Part shown: piece by piece, positions 43,501 to 56,340 of the stretch | Numbering within the stretch: the first letter of the stretch is position 1 | How the letters are laid out: each line of letters begins with the position of its first letter | Source: Scylla paramamosain | Taxonomy: Eukaryota > Arthropoda > Malacostraca > Decapoda > Portunidae | DNA: 64,000 nucleotides | Assembly (NCBI RefSeq): GCF_035594125.1 | Contig: NC_087181.1 | Location: forward strand, 7,798,840-7,862,839 | Reading direction: 5' to 3' | Program-made: the position numbers and the translations under genes | Notes under the pieces: generated by a model | Database searches by the model: none | What the model saw: only the letters and a program-made list of their open reading frames with translations | Told to the model about the DNA's origin: nothing

Positions 43501-44780
43501 CGCATACGAAATAACGTGTAATGGAGAAACAGGACAACATTGCCAAAAACGTGTATTTTGAGTGTTTTTGAGCTTCATAAGTACCAAAATGCCAAAATAC
43601 ATGCAAAGAACCCTCGATGCAGTAACGGAACGACATTACCAGAAAATTGTCATATGGGTTGTTTTGGGGTATATTAAGCACCATATCGCTGAATTTTTTT
43701 TTTTTTTAGCTTCTTACGTACCAAAACGCTCAGTTGCGTGGAAAATAACTTTTTTTTTATGAAGAAACAACATTTGCATTGAGTGTTTTTCAGCTTTTTT
43801 AGATCGGAAAACACCAAAAAACATGCATATTACCCGATTTTAGGAAACGAAACGATATTAACAGAGAAGTGTATTATGAGATTTTCACCAAAACTCAAAA
43901 AATATATGAATAACATTCTATATAAAGAAACAGAACAACGTTACCAAAACGTGTACTATGAGTTTTTTTCCGCAATGTTAGATAATAAAACTCCAAAATG
44001 CATACAAATCACCCTATCGAAGAAACAGAACATTACCAAACACGTGTATTATGAGTGTTTTTCCCTGTGTTAGGTACTAAAACGCCAAAATGCATACAGA
44101 GTAGCCAACATGAAGAAACAGAACAAATTTATTAGAAAAAAAAATATTATGAGTGTTTTTGTGCTTGTTAGGTACCAAAACGCTTAAGTGCATGCAAAGC
44201 ACGCTATATGGGAAAAATAAAGAACATTCTTTTGAATGTTTTATTTTTTTCTGCTTACGTACTAAAACGTTAAAATGCATGCAAAACGCCATTCATGGGC
44301 AAGTAGAATAACATTACGAACTTGTGTGTTTTAAGCGTTATCCATCTTGTTAGGTACAAAGACGACAAAATGCATGCAAAATATCCTATTTGGGGTTATA
44401 AAACGATTTTACCAGAAACGTGTCATTTGGGTGTTTTTTTTTTTTTTAACATCAAAACGCTGATAAGAATGGAAAACACTATACATGGGAAAATAAAACA
44501 TTATCAAAAACATGTCTTTTACGTGTTTTTGAGCTTATTACGTACCAAATCTCTAAAACGCTCCAAAACAATCTTTATGGAGGAACAGAACATTACCAAA
44601 AACGGATGTTTTGAGTGTTTTCGAGCTTGAAAGGTACCAAAACGCCAAAATGCATGCAAATTACCCGATATTTTGAAATAAAACGATATTAACAGAAAAG
44701 TTTATTAAGAGTGTTTTTTGAGCTTGTTATTTACCAAAACGATAATGTGCATGCAAAGCACCCTATTTGAGAAAAGCAAA

Positions 44781-44795
44781 CTTATTATTGTTATC

Positions 44796-44874
<79 letters not shown>

Positions 44875-44880
44875 CTTATT
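44781..44880. repeat. (TTA)n microsatellite, ~100 bp
   Basis: TTATTATTGTTATC followed by about 27 ATT units and TTATCTTATT. It interrupts a monomer after CCCTATTTGAGAAAAGCAAA and the satellite resumes at GAGAAACCTAACAAC. Confidence 0.97.
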
Positions 44881-45195
44881 GAGAAACCTAACAACATTAC
44901 CGAAAACGTGTGTGTGTTTAGTATTTTCCAGCTGGTTAGATACTAGAACGACATTTACAGAAAACGTGCCATTTGGATGTTTTTGAGCATATTAAGCACC
45001 AAAACTCTAAAACGCATGAAAAAATACCCTACATGGGAAAACAAAATAACATTATCATCGTGTGTATTTTGAGGGTTATCTTCTTATGTACGAAAACGCT
45101 AAAACGCGCGAATATTTATATATATGGAGAAACAGAATAATTTTACCAAAAACCTAATGTGAGTGTTTTTCTTTGTGTTTAGGTACCAAAACCCG

Positions 45196-45240
45196 AAAAT
45201 GCATACAAAGCACTCATACAAACTGCTTTATATGCATTTT
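45196..45240. repeat. Short foldback, 17-bp arms
   Basis: AAAATGCATACAAAGCA (45196-45212) and TGCTTTATATGCATTTT (45224-45240) are inverse with one mismatch across 11 nt. The right arm is a reversed piece of monomer, and + orientation resumes at once. Confidence 0.85.
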
Positions 45241-48087
45241 GGATACAAAAACGTGCGTTATGATATTTTTTTAAGCTCGTAACATACCAAAAAAGTTAAA
45301 ACATGCGAAAGGCTCTTTATGGAGAAACAGAGCAACGTTGCCGAAAACGTGTTTTTTTTTTTTTTCCAACATGCTGGGTACTAAAATAACAAAACACATG
45401 CAAAGCATCCTATTTGAGGTAACGAAACGGCATTCCCAGAGATGTGTCATTTCTGTGTTTTTTGAGCATATTAGCTATAAAAAAAAAAGCTATAAAAACA
45501 TTGAAACACTCTTTATCAAAAACACGTCTTTTGAGTGTTTTTGAGCTTCTTCCGAACCAAAAGGCTAAAACAGTGTAACACTGTTTATAGAGAAACAGAA
45601 CAACATTACCAAAAAATGTGTTTCTTCATTGTTTTTGGGCTTGTTAGGTAACAAAACACCAAAGTCCATGATAATCACCCGATATGGGGAAACGAAACGA
45701 TATTAGCAGAAACGTGTGTTATAATTGTTTTTCAACTTCTTCAGTAACAAAACGCTAAAAACACGTGAATATTACTATATTGAGAAACAGAACAGCATCA
45801 TCAAAACTTGTATTATGAGTGCTTTTCTCAATGTTAGGTACCAAAATGCTAAAATGCATATAAAGCACCCTATAAGAAGAAACAGAATAATATTACAAAA
45901 ATGTGTATTATGAGTGTTTTTACCAAAACGCTAAAGTGCATGCAAACTCCCAATAAGGCAAAAACAAATAACAATAACAAAAAACGTGTCTTTTCAACGT
46001 TTTTCAGCTTCTTAGTACCAAAACGCGAAAACGCACACAAAACGTTGTTTATGGAGAAACAGAAGTACATAACCGAGAATTTGTCTTTTCATTGTTTTCC
46101 AACTTGTTGGGTACCAAAACGTGAAAATGCATGCAAAGCACCCTATTTGGGTAGCGAATCGACATCACCAGAAACGTGTAATTTGTGTGATTTGAGCATA
46201 TTAGGCACGAAAACGCTAGAAAGCAGAGGGAAACAAAGCAACATTATCAACAACGTGTCTTTTAAGAAATCTTAAGCTTCTTACGTACCAAAACGCTAAA
46301 ACATATGTAAAACACCCTTTAAGGTGAAACAAAACTGTTAAGAAAAACGTGTGTTTTGAGTGTTTTTGAGCTATTTAGGTAACAAACGCCAAAATGCATC
46401 CAAAGTATCCGTTACTGGGAAACGAAACGATATTAACAGAAACGTGTGTTATAAGTGTTTTTCAACATTATTGATACCAAAACACTAAATTACGTGAATC
46501 GCTCTCTATATGGAAAAATAGAACAACATTACCAAAAACGTGTATTATGAGTGTTTTCGCCATGTTACGTACTAAAACGTCAAATGCAGACAAGCACCCT
46601 ATATGGCAAAAAAAAAAAAAGCTTACTAAAATGGTGTATTATAAGTGTTATTAAGATTGTTAGGTACCAAAACGCCAAAATGCACGCAAATTACCCTATA
46701 TGTGAATAGCAAACAACAATACCAAAAACATCTTTTCAGTAGTTCCAGCTTATTAGATACCAACCCTCCAAAATGTATACAAATCACCCTATCCGGGGTT
46801 AGAACACGACATTCCCAGAAACGTGTCAAAAGGGTGTTTTTTTGAGGATATTAGGCAACAAACGATAAAAAAAAAAGAAGAAAAACATTCATTATAAAAT
46901 ATCAAAACTGTGTATTTTGTGTTTTTTTTTCTTTAAGCTTCTTACGTACCAAAAACGCTAAAACACGTGTTAAATACCCTTTACAGAGAAACTAAACAAC
47001 ATTACCAAAAACGTATGATTTGTGTGTTTTCCAGATTGTTAGGTTTAGGTATTAAAATGCCAAAATGAATGATTTGATATATCTAAAGGAAACTATATTA
47101 ACAGAAACGTGTATTATGAGCGTTTTTTTATAGCTTCTTATGTACCAAAACGCTAAAACACATGAATAGGAATCTATAAGGAGAAACAAAAGAACATTAT
47201 ATAAAAAAAAAAAAACATTTATTATGGGTGATTTTCTCTATGTTAAGTGATAAAACGCCAAAATGCATACAAAACACCGTACATAAAGAAATCAGAACAT
47301 TATCTAAAACGTGTAATATAAGTGTTTTGAGCTTATTATTTACCAAAACACTAAAAGTGCATACAAAAAATCCTTCATGGAGAAAGAAAAAAATTGCAAA
47401 AAAAGACCATATTGAGTGTTGTTGAGCTTCTTAGCTATCAAAACTGCAAAATGAATGAAATCACCATTTTAGTAGCCGAACGAGATTACCAAAATAACAG
47501 CTCTTTTTGAGTGTTTTTGAAAATCTTATGTACCAAAACGCTCTATATTGGAAAAGCAAACAACATAACCAAAAACATGTATTTTTAGTGTTTTTCAGCT
47601 TCTTACGTACCCTTTATAGAGAAACAGAAAAAAAAGACATTGCATTAAACGTGTTTATTGAGTGTTTTGAGCTTCTTATCTACCAAAACTGCAAAATGCA
47701 TGCAAAGCACGGAGCGACATTACCAGAAAGATATTTTTTGAGTGTTTTTGAGCTTCTTATGTATCAAAACGCTAAAGCACGTGGAAAACACGTTTTATGG
47801 GGATACATTACAAAAAAAAAAGTGTGATTTGCGCGACTTCCAACTTGTTAGGAACGAAAACGTAAAATTCAATGAAAATATCACGATATTGGATAAAAAA
47901 AAAAAAGGATATTGAAAGAGTATTATGAGTATTTTCAGCTTCTTAGGTAAAAAAAAAATAAAAGCTAAAAAACGTCAATAGCACACTATATCTAGAAACA
48001 GAACAACATTAATAAAAACGTCTTTTATATGTTTTTGAGCTTCTTAGGTGCTAAATCACCAAAGTGCATGCAAAGCACCCTGTATGG

Positions 48088-48421
<334 letters not shown>

Positions 48422-50559
48422 AATGTGTCGAGTGTTTTTCAGCTTACGTACTAAAACGGTAAAACGCATGGAAAACACTGTTTGTGGAGAAAAAAAATAT
48501 ACCAACAATGTGTATTATCAGCGTAATAAGTAGTAAAACGCCAAAATGCATGCAGAGCGCCCTATATGAAGTAACGAAATGACATTTCCAAAAACGTGTC
48601 ATTTAGGTGTTTTTTTTTAGGGTATTAGGCACCAAAACGCTAAAAAAAAAAAACATGGAAAATATCCTACATAGGAAAACGAAACAACTTCAACAAAAAC
48701 GTGTCCTTTGTGTGCTTTTGAGCTTCTTACGTACCAAAACGATAACAATTTATGAAAAAAAACAACAATATGAGCAAAAAACGTGTGTTTGAGTGTTTTT
48801 CAGCTTGTTAGATAACCAATCGCCAAAATGCATGCAAAGTTTCAGATATGGGGAATAGAAAAGATATTAATGCTGTTTTTCAGCTTCTTATGTAACGAAA
48901 CGCTAAAACACGTAAATAGCATTTTATATGAAGAAACAGAACATCATTACGAAAAACGTGTATTATGGGTGCTTTTCCCCATGTTAGGGACCAAAACGCC
49001 AAAATACATATAAAGCACCCTATGTGAAGAAACAGAACGACATGATCACAAACATGTATTATGAATATTTTTGAGTTTGTTAGTTATCAAAACGCCAAAG
49101 TACATGCAAAACATCCTATAGAAGAAGAGAGAGAGAGAGAAAAAAAAAAAAACATTACCAAAAACATATCTTTTGAGTGTTTTTCAGCTTCGTACGCACC
49201 GAAACTCTAAAAGTGATGCAAAACGCACTTTACTGAGAAATAGAACATTAACAAAAACATATGTTTTAAGTGTTTTTAAGTTAGTTAGGTACCAAAACGA
49301 CAGAATGCATGTAGAATACCTTGTCTGGAGTAACTAAAAGATAGTACTTGCAACGTGCCATTTGGGAATTTTCGAGCAAATTAGGCAACAAAAAGCTAAA
49401 AAGCATGGAAATAGCTCTATATAAGAAAAGAAAACAACATTGTCAAAAACGTTTCTTTTTAGTGTTTTGAGCGTACAAAACGCTAAAATGTGAGCAAAGA
49501 AACATTTATGGGAAACTTTAGCAAAAAATTCTTATTTTAGTGTCTTTTAACTTGTTAGGTACTAGACCCCATATTGCATGCAAATAACCCTATTTAAGGA
49601 AACGAAACGATATTAACAGAAACGTGTATTATGAGTGTTTTTATTTTTATTTTTTTTTATGTACCAAAACGCTAAAACACGTGAGAGAGAAAAAAAAAAC
49701 ATTAACAAAACCAGTAGCGAAACCACCAGAAACTTGTCATTTAGGTGTTTTGAGCGTATTAGGCAGCAAAACGCTAAAAAAGCAAGGAAAACTCCCTATA
49801 TGGGAAAACAAGATAACATTAACAAAATCGAGTGTTTTTGAGCTTCTTACGTACCAAAACGATAAAAGGCGTCCAAAACAATATTAGCAAAAACATATGT
49901 TCTGAGATTTTTTTTTTAGCTTGTTAGGTAACAAAACTCCAAAATGTATGCAAATTACCCTATATAGGTAAAAGAAACGATATTAACATAAAGGTGTATT
50001 ATGTCTTTTTCAGCTTCATAGATACCAAAAAGTCTAAAACACGTGAATAATAGTATATTTGCAGAAACAAAACAACATTACCAAAAGCGTACTTTATGAG
50101 TTTTTTTTCCCCATGATAGGTACCAAAACGCCTAAAAGCATAGTGAACACCATACATAAAAAAAAAAAAAAACAGACCAACATTACGAAAAACTTGTATG
50201 CTGAGTGTTTTTGAGCTTGTTAGATACAAAAACACCAAAGTGCATGCAAGACAACCTGTATAGGAAAAGCAATCAATATTAACAAAAACTTGTCTTATGA
50301 GTGTTTTTCAGTTTCTTACGTACTAAAACTCTAAAACGCATGAAAAACACCCTTTATGGAGAAAGAGGACAACATTACTATAAACGCGTGTTTTGAGAGT
50401 TTTCCCGATCATTAGCTACCAAAACGCCAAAATGCAGACAGCACACTATTTGATGTAAAGAAATTATATTACCGGAAACGTGTCATTTGAGTGTTTTGAC
50501 CATATTAGAAACAAACCCCACAAAAAAAAAAAAAAAACATGGAAAACACTCTATATAGG

Positions 50560-50697
<138 letters not shown>

Positions 50698-51122
50698 CAT
50701 CGAAAACGTGTCTTTTGAATGTTTTTGAGCTTTCTACGTACCAAATTTCTAAAAAGCGTGCAAAACATCCTTTATGGTGAAATAGAACATTACCAAAAAT
50801 GTGTGTTTTGAGTGTTTTTGAGCTTGTTGGGTACGAAAACGCCAAAATGCACACAAATTAACGGACATTGAGAAACGAAAAGTTATTAAGAAAAACTATT
50901 ATTATGAGTGTTTTTCAACATCTTATGTACGAAAACACTAAAACACGTGAATGTCACTCTATATGGAGAAAAAAGCATTAACCAAACAAATGGGTTTTTT
51001 CCTCATGTTAGGTACGACAATCTATACAGAATACCATATATAAAAAAACAGAACAACATTACCAAAAACGTATATTATAAGTGTTTTTGAGCTTCATAGG
51101 TAATAAAATACTGAAACACGTG

Positions 51123-51625
51123 ATTTGCACATCCATTTAGGCGTTTTGATTTCTAAAAAGCTGGAAAACGCTTAAATCATACGTTTTTGGTAATGTCTCC
51201 CGATAAAGGTTATTGTGCACGCGTTTTAGCATTTTGGAACGTAAGAAGCTCAAAAACACTCAAAAGACACCATTTTGATAATGTTGTTTTGATTTTTATA
51301 TAGAGTGTCTTCCATGCTCTTTAGAGTTTTGGTGCCTAACGCTGAAAAGCCCCGAAATAAAATTTTTTCTGGGAATGTCGTGTCTTTATCCTATAGAGGG
51401 TGAAATGGATGAATTTTTGGTACGTAATAAGCTGAAAAACATTCAAAATACACGTTTTTGGCAATATTATTCTGTTTCTCCATGAAGTTTCTTTTCTATG
51501 CATTATAGTGTTTTGGTACGTAAAAAGCTGAAAACACTCAAAAGCCACGTTTTTGTTTGTTTCTCCAGTATAGCTTTGCATGCACTTTGGCGTTTTCGAA
51601 AACACTACTAATACATGTTTTTGTA
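51123..51625 (-). repeat. Short inverted satellite segment
   Basis: Between ACTGAAACACGTGATTTGC and CTAATACATGTTTTTGTACCC, about five monomers read in reverse (TTAGGCGTTTTG, AGCATTTTGGAACGTAAG, TTTTGGTGCCTAACGCTG). The block separates seven-to-eight-monomer satellite on the left from five-monomer satellite on the right. Confidence 0.82.
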
Positions 51626-54252
51626 CCCTAAATGAGGAAAGGAAACGCGATTTCCAGAAAAGTGCCTTTTGAATGTTTATTGGCGTGCTAGGCACCAAAA
51701 CGCTAAAAAGCATGGAAAGCACCCTATAAAGGAAAATAAAACAACTTAAACAAAAACATCTGTTTTCAGTGTTTTTGAGTTTCTTACCTACCGAAACGCT
51801 AAATCGCATGAAAAAAAAAAAAAAACATGGAGAAATAATATTATCAAAAACAAATATTTCGAGTGTTTTTGAGTTAGTTAAGTAGAAAAACGCCATTAAC
51901 TTATTAGGTACGAAGTCGCTAAAATGCATGAATAACACTCTATATGAAATAACATTACCAAAAACGTATATTTTCAGTGTTTTCACATTGTTATGAACGA
52001 AAACGCCATAATGCATGTAAAGCCTCCTATTTGGGGAAAGGAAACGAGATTTCAGAAACGTGTCTAAAATGTGTCCTTCAGCGTGTTAGGCACAAAAATG
52101 CTAAAAAGCATACAAATCACCTGATATGGGAATACAAAACAACATTAAGAAAACGTTTCTTTTGAGTGTCTTACTTACCAAAACGATAAAAAAAAAAAAA
52201 AAACAGAAAACATCCTTTATGGAGAAACAGAATAACATTACCAAAAACAAGTATTTTTAATGTTTTATAAGATTGTTACGTAAAAAAACGCCTAAATGAA
52301 TCGAAAATACCCTATATGGGAAAAATCAAAAGACATTACGAGAAACGTGTATTATGAGTGTTTTTGACCTTAGTATCAAAAGGGTAAAACGCATGAATAA
52401 CGCTCTATATGGAGAAAAAGAACAATATTGCCAAAAAAAAAAAAAAAAAACGTGCATTTTGAGTGTTATGACATTGTTAGTTACCAAAAAGCCAAAATGC
52501 ATGCAAAGACCCATATATAGATATATGAAACGACATTAAAAACGCATGAAAATACATGAATACATTTACCAAAAAACGTGTATTTTGAGTGTCTTTGAGC
52601 TTATTATGTACAAAATCGCCTATCATGAAACAAAACATCCTGCATATGGAAATGAAAGGATATTACGAGAAACGTTTGTTGTGTTTTTTTTTCTATTACT
52701 CTCTTAAGTACCAAATCAGTAAAAAGCTTCAATAGTGCTCTGAAGAAAAATAACAAACTTACCAAAAACGTGTATTTTTTTACATTGATAATTACCAAAA
52801 TGCCATCATGCATGTAAAGCAACCTATATGAAGAAATGAAACGAAATCACTAGAAACTTGTCTTTTGTTATTTTTTTTTTAGCGTGTTAGGCACCAAATC
52901 AGTAAGAAGCAACGAAATCACCCTATAGGGGAATACAAAACTACTAAAACGTGTCTTTAGAGTGTTTTTTTAGGTTCTTACGAACTAAAATATCAAAATA
53001 TATGCAAAACACCCTGTTAGGTACCAAAGCACCAAAAAGAGCCTATATGAGGAAATGAAAGGACATGACAAAAAACGTGTATTATGAGTTTTTTTTTAGC
53101 TTCTTAGGTACCAAAACGCTAAAATAAATGAGAAGCACACTGTATGGAGAAAGAGAAAAACATTACCAAAATCGTGTAATTTGAATGTTTTTTTTTTTTC
53201 ACATTGTCAGGTAGCAAAACACCATAATGCTTGCTCGCTATACGAGAAAATTAAACAACAATGTAAGAAATGTGTTTTTATGTGTTTTTCAGCTTGTTAG
53301 GCACGAAAACGCTAAATAGCATGGAAAGCACTTTATATAGAAATGCAAAATAACATTACTAAAACCATGTCTTTTAAGTGTTTTAAACTTTTTACGTTCC
53401 AAAACGCTAAAACACGTGCAACAAACACGAATAACCCTACCAAATAGAAAAACCTTACCAAAAACGCTAAAACGCATGAATAGTAATCTATATAGAGAAA
53501 AGGAACAACATTACCTAAAACCTTTATTTTGAGCGTTTTTCACATTATGTAGCAAAACATCATAATGCATGCAGATCCCTATATGAAGAAGCAAAACTAT
53601 ATTACAGGAAACGTGTCTTTTGAGTGTTTACTTGAGTGTTAGGAATCAAAATGCTAAAAAGCATTGAAAGCACCCTATTTGGCAATATAAAATAACATTA
53701 CCAAGAAAGTATCTTTAGAGTGTTTTTGACCTTCTTACGTCCAAAATCGCTGAAACGCATGCAAAACAACCTTTACGGAGAAACAGAATAACATTACCAA
53801 AAACTTGTATTTTGATTGTTTTTGTGCTTGTTAAGTACAAAAATGCCAAATTACACGCAAAGCATCCTACATAGAGAAAACAAAGGACATTACGAGAAAA
53901 GTGTATTATGAGAGATTTTGAGCTTTTTAGGTACCAAGACTCAAAAACACATGATTAGCACTTTATATGGAAAAACAACTCTACCGAAAACTTTTACTTA
54001 AACTCTTTTTCATATTGTTAAGTACCAAAAGACAAAATGCATTGGAAGCCCCCTTTATCGGGAAACGAAACGATATTATCATCAACGTGCCTTTTCAGTG
54101 TTTTTCAACGTGTTAGACACCAGAAGGCTAAAAAGCATGGAAAGCACTCTATAAAGGAATACAAAACAACATTACTAAAAACGTGTTTTATAGGTTCTTA
54201 TGTACAGAAACGCTAAAACCCATGCAAAACACCCTTTATGGAGAAGCGAAAT
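51626..54252 (+). repeat. Satellite, five-monomer HOR block (+)
   Basis: Monomer order is especially clear from 53478 to 53953: a GAATAG type, a CACATT(G)TT type, a GAGTGTTAGG type with AAAAAGCATTG, a CTTCTTACGT type with GGAGAAACAG, and a CTTGTTAAGTA type with ATTACGAGAAAAG, then the GATTAGCAC type again. The repeat length is about 475 bp. The block ends where the CR1-like element begins. Confidence 0.88.
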
Positions 54253-54739
54253 AAATATTTCGTTGATAAACTACATTAAGGACAGTTAGGGAACATCCCT
54301 TACAGAAGAAAAAGATCGCAGAAGAATGATCCTAAATGGATGACTGAGGTTAAAACACTACATAGGGCGAAGGAGAAGTATATATGAGATTAAAGACAGG
54401 GAAGTGGTTTTAAGGCCATAATATAATGAATTAGAAAAGTCAGGAGTTTAACAATGAAAGCTAAAAATAGTTATGAATTAAAGGTAGCCAGCCAAGCGAA
54501 GATGGACCTCAAGGGATTTTATCAGGCGTATAAGACGAATAATAGAGAAACAATAGTTCCTTAAAGACAGCAGAATGGGACCTGATTAGTTGTTGAGAGG
54601 AGATTAGTAAAATTGTGAGCGAGTATTTTTTAATTGTGTTTGCCCAGGAAAACATGCAGGATTTGCCGAATAGTGAGAAGATATTTATAGCAGAAGAGGA
54701 TGAGAAGCTGACATATATTACCATAACTAAAAGAGATGG

Positions 54740-55979
54740 TGGAAAAGGAGATAGATAAGTTGAAAACTTCAAGTCACCAGGACCAGATGAAATATATTCT
54801 AAAGTATTTAAGGAAAGAAAAAAGGTTATAAGTAATCTGTTAGTTTCTATCCTTAGGAAATCACTTTAGTCATGTGAGGTATCGGTAATTTGGAGGCAGG
54901 CGAATATAGTACCTACCTTTAAGAAAGGAGATAAAACTTTAACGTCTAACCTGTCAGCTTAACTTCTGTTGAATGTAAAATAATGGAGTCAATAATAGCG
55001 AAGAACATTTAAGAGCATTTAGACAAACATAACTTCATAACTCAGTTACAGCACGGCTTCTGGAATGGGGAGTCTTACCTGAGAAACTTGGTAAGTTTAT
55101 ACAGTAAGGTTTACAAGGCGGCAGATAATGGTGATAGTTATGGCATCCTATATCAGGACTTTAGTAAAGCGTTTGACAAGGTACCGCATCAGAGGCTACT
55201 GAGAAATGTTAGGGTGCACGAGAGAGATGAGGTGTTTAGATTGGATAAGGTCATGGCTAAGCGTCAGGCGACAGAGTGTTGTAATAAACGGCTCTAAATC
55301 GGAGTGGGGTCAAGTAATTAGTGGGGTGACAAAGGGATTATTAGTATTACGGCCGATGTTGTTTGTAATATATGTCAATGGCTTGGATAGTGGAATTAGC
55401 AGTGTTGTTAGTAAATTTGCGGATGACACGAGAATATGTAGATTAATTAGGTCAGAATCGCATACCATCGCCTTGCAGGCAGATTTGAATAGGTTGAACA
55501 AATGGACGGACAGATGGCAAATGCAGTTTAATGTCAACAAATGCAAAGCACTTAGCGTAAGTAGAAGAAACCCACATAGTAGTTACACAATCAACAACCA
55601 AGTTCTGGTAGGTTCAGGGTAAGTAAAAGATTTGAGATTTAAGGTTATAATTGAACTCCGTCTAAGAAAGCAATAGAAAGAGGCCAGAAACAAAGCAAAT
55701 AGTGTATTATGATTCATTTTCAGGAGTGCTAAAAGTAGAACTCCCGAAGTAATATTAAAGTTACATTTGGCGCTGGTCAGACTTCATCTAGACTACGCTG
55801 TCCTATTCTGGTCACCACATCACAGGAAGGATAAAGGTTTATTAGAATCAGTACAAAGGAAAATAACTAAAAGGATACAGGGGATGAGGAGTATTCCTTA
55901 CGAAGCGATATTCAAGCTGTTAAATTTACATTCTTTAAAGAGACGTAGGTTAAGAGTGGACCTATTAGAAGTCTTTTAG
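54740..55979 (+). pseudogene. CR1-like reverse transcriptase remnant
   Basis: In order: SPGPDEIYSKVFKE near 54774, WRQANIVPTFKKGDK near 54892, YQDFSKAFDKVPHQRLL in 55088-55297, then a frame change into the 55206-55622 frame with RRQSVVINGSKSEWGQVISG and FADDTRICR (catalytic FADD at 55416-55427), and LNKWTDRWQMQFNVNKCK. A stop follows, then LVRLHLDYAVLFWSPHHRKD in 55767-55979. The usual GVPQG.VLGP motif is degraded to GVTKGLLVLRP. Frameshifts, stops and motif loss show a dead copy. Assignment to CR1 rather than a neighbouring clade rests on motif style and the 3' end. Confidence 0.87.
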
Positions 55980-56210
55980 TGGTATATGGGTTATAATAAA
56001 GGGAACATAAGGAAAATCCTTAGAATCTGTAAATATGATAGAACAAGAAAAACGGGTTCAAGCCAGAAAACTTGATGTTCAAAAAGGAGACAGGAAGGAA
56101 TTGGTTCTCAAATAGAGTAGTAGATGATTGGAACGGACGTAGTAATCAAGCTGTTAGTGCTGAGGCATTTGGGAACAGTAAGAGAAAATTACACATTTAT
56201 GGATGGGGAT

Positions 56211-56246
56211 ATAGGAATATAGGAATATAGGAATATAGGATATAGG
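56211..56246 (+). repeat. AATATAGG short tandem in CR1-like 3' region
   Basis: ATAGGAAT-type units repeat about four times just before the final ~95 bp of the CR1-like element. This is probably slippage in the 3' untranslated region. Confidence 0.85.
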
Positions 56247-56340
56247 ATGGAAATAGGCATATTTCATACAAGTACTGCCACTTGTAGGCCTGATGCCTTC
56301 TTGTAGATTTACTTATTTCTTATGTTCTTATGATCTTATT

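Larger units (their letters stand above)
54253..56340 (+). mobile_element. CR1-like non-LTR retrotransposon, 5'-truncated and decayed
   Basis: About 2.1 kb of non-satellite DNA inserted in a monomer (GAGAAGCGAAATA on the left, ATTACTAAAAGCGTG on the right). It carries broken reverse-transcriptase pieces and ends in TTCTTATGTTCTTATGATC, an octamer-like 3' end of the kind known for CR1-type elements, with no poly(A). An AATATAGG tandem (56211-56246) lies near the 3' end. It lacks an endonuclease region, so the copy is 5'-truncated. No clear target duplication is visible. Confidence 0.85.

Noticed and set aside
47507..47827. 106-codon open frame (+) in satellite
   Set aside because: Composed of shifted satellite frames joined by indels. 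It has no conservation as a unit in neighbouring repeats.
54509..54772. 87-codon antisense frame in the CR1-like element
   Set aside because: Opposite strand to the element's decayed coding sequence, with no motif.
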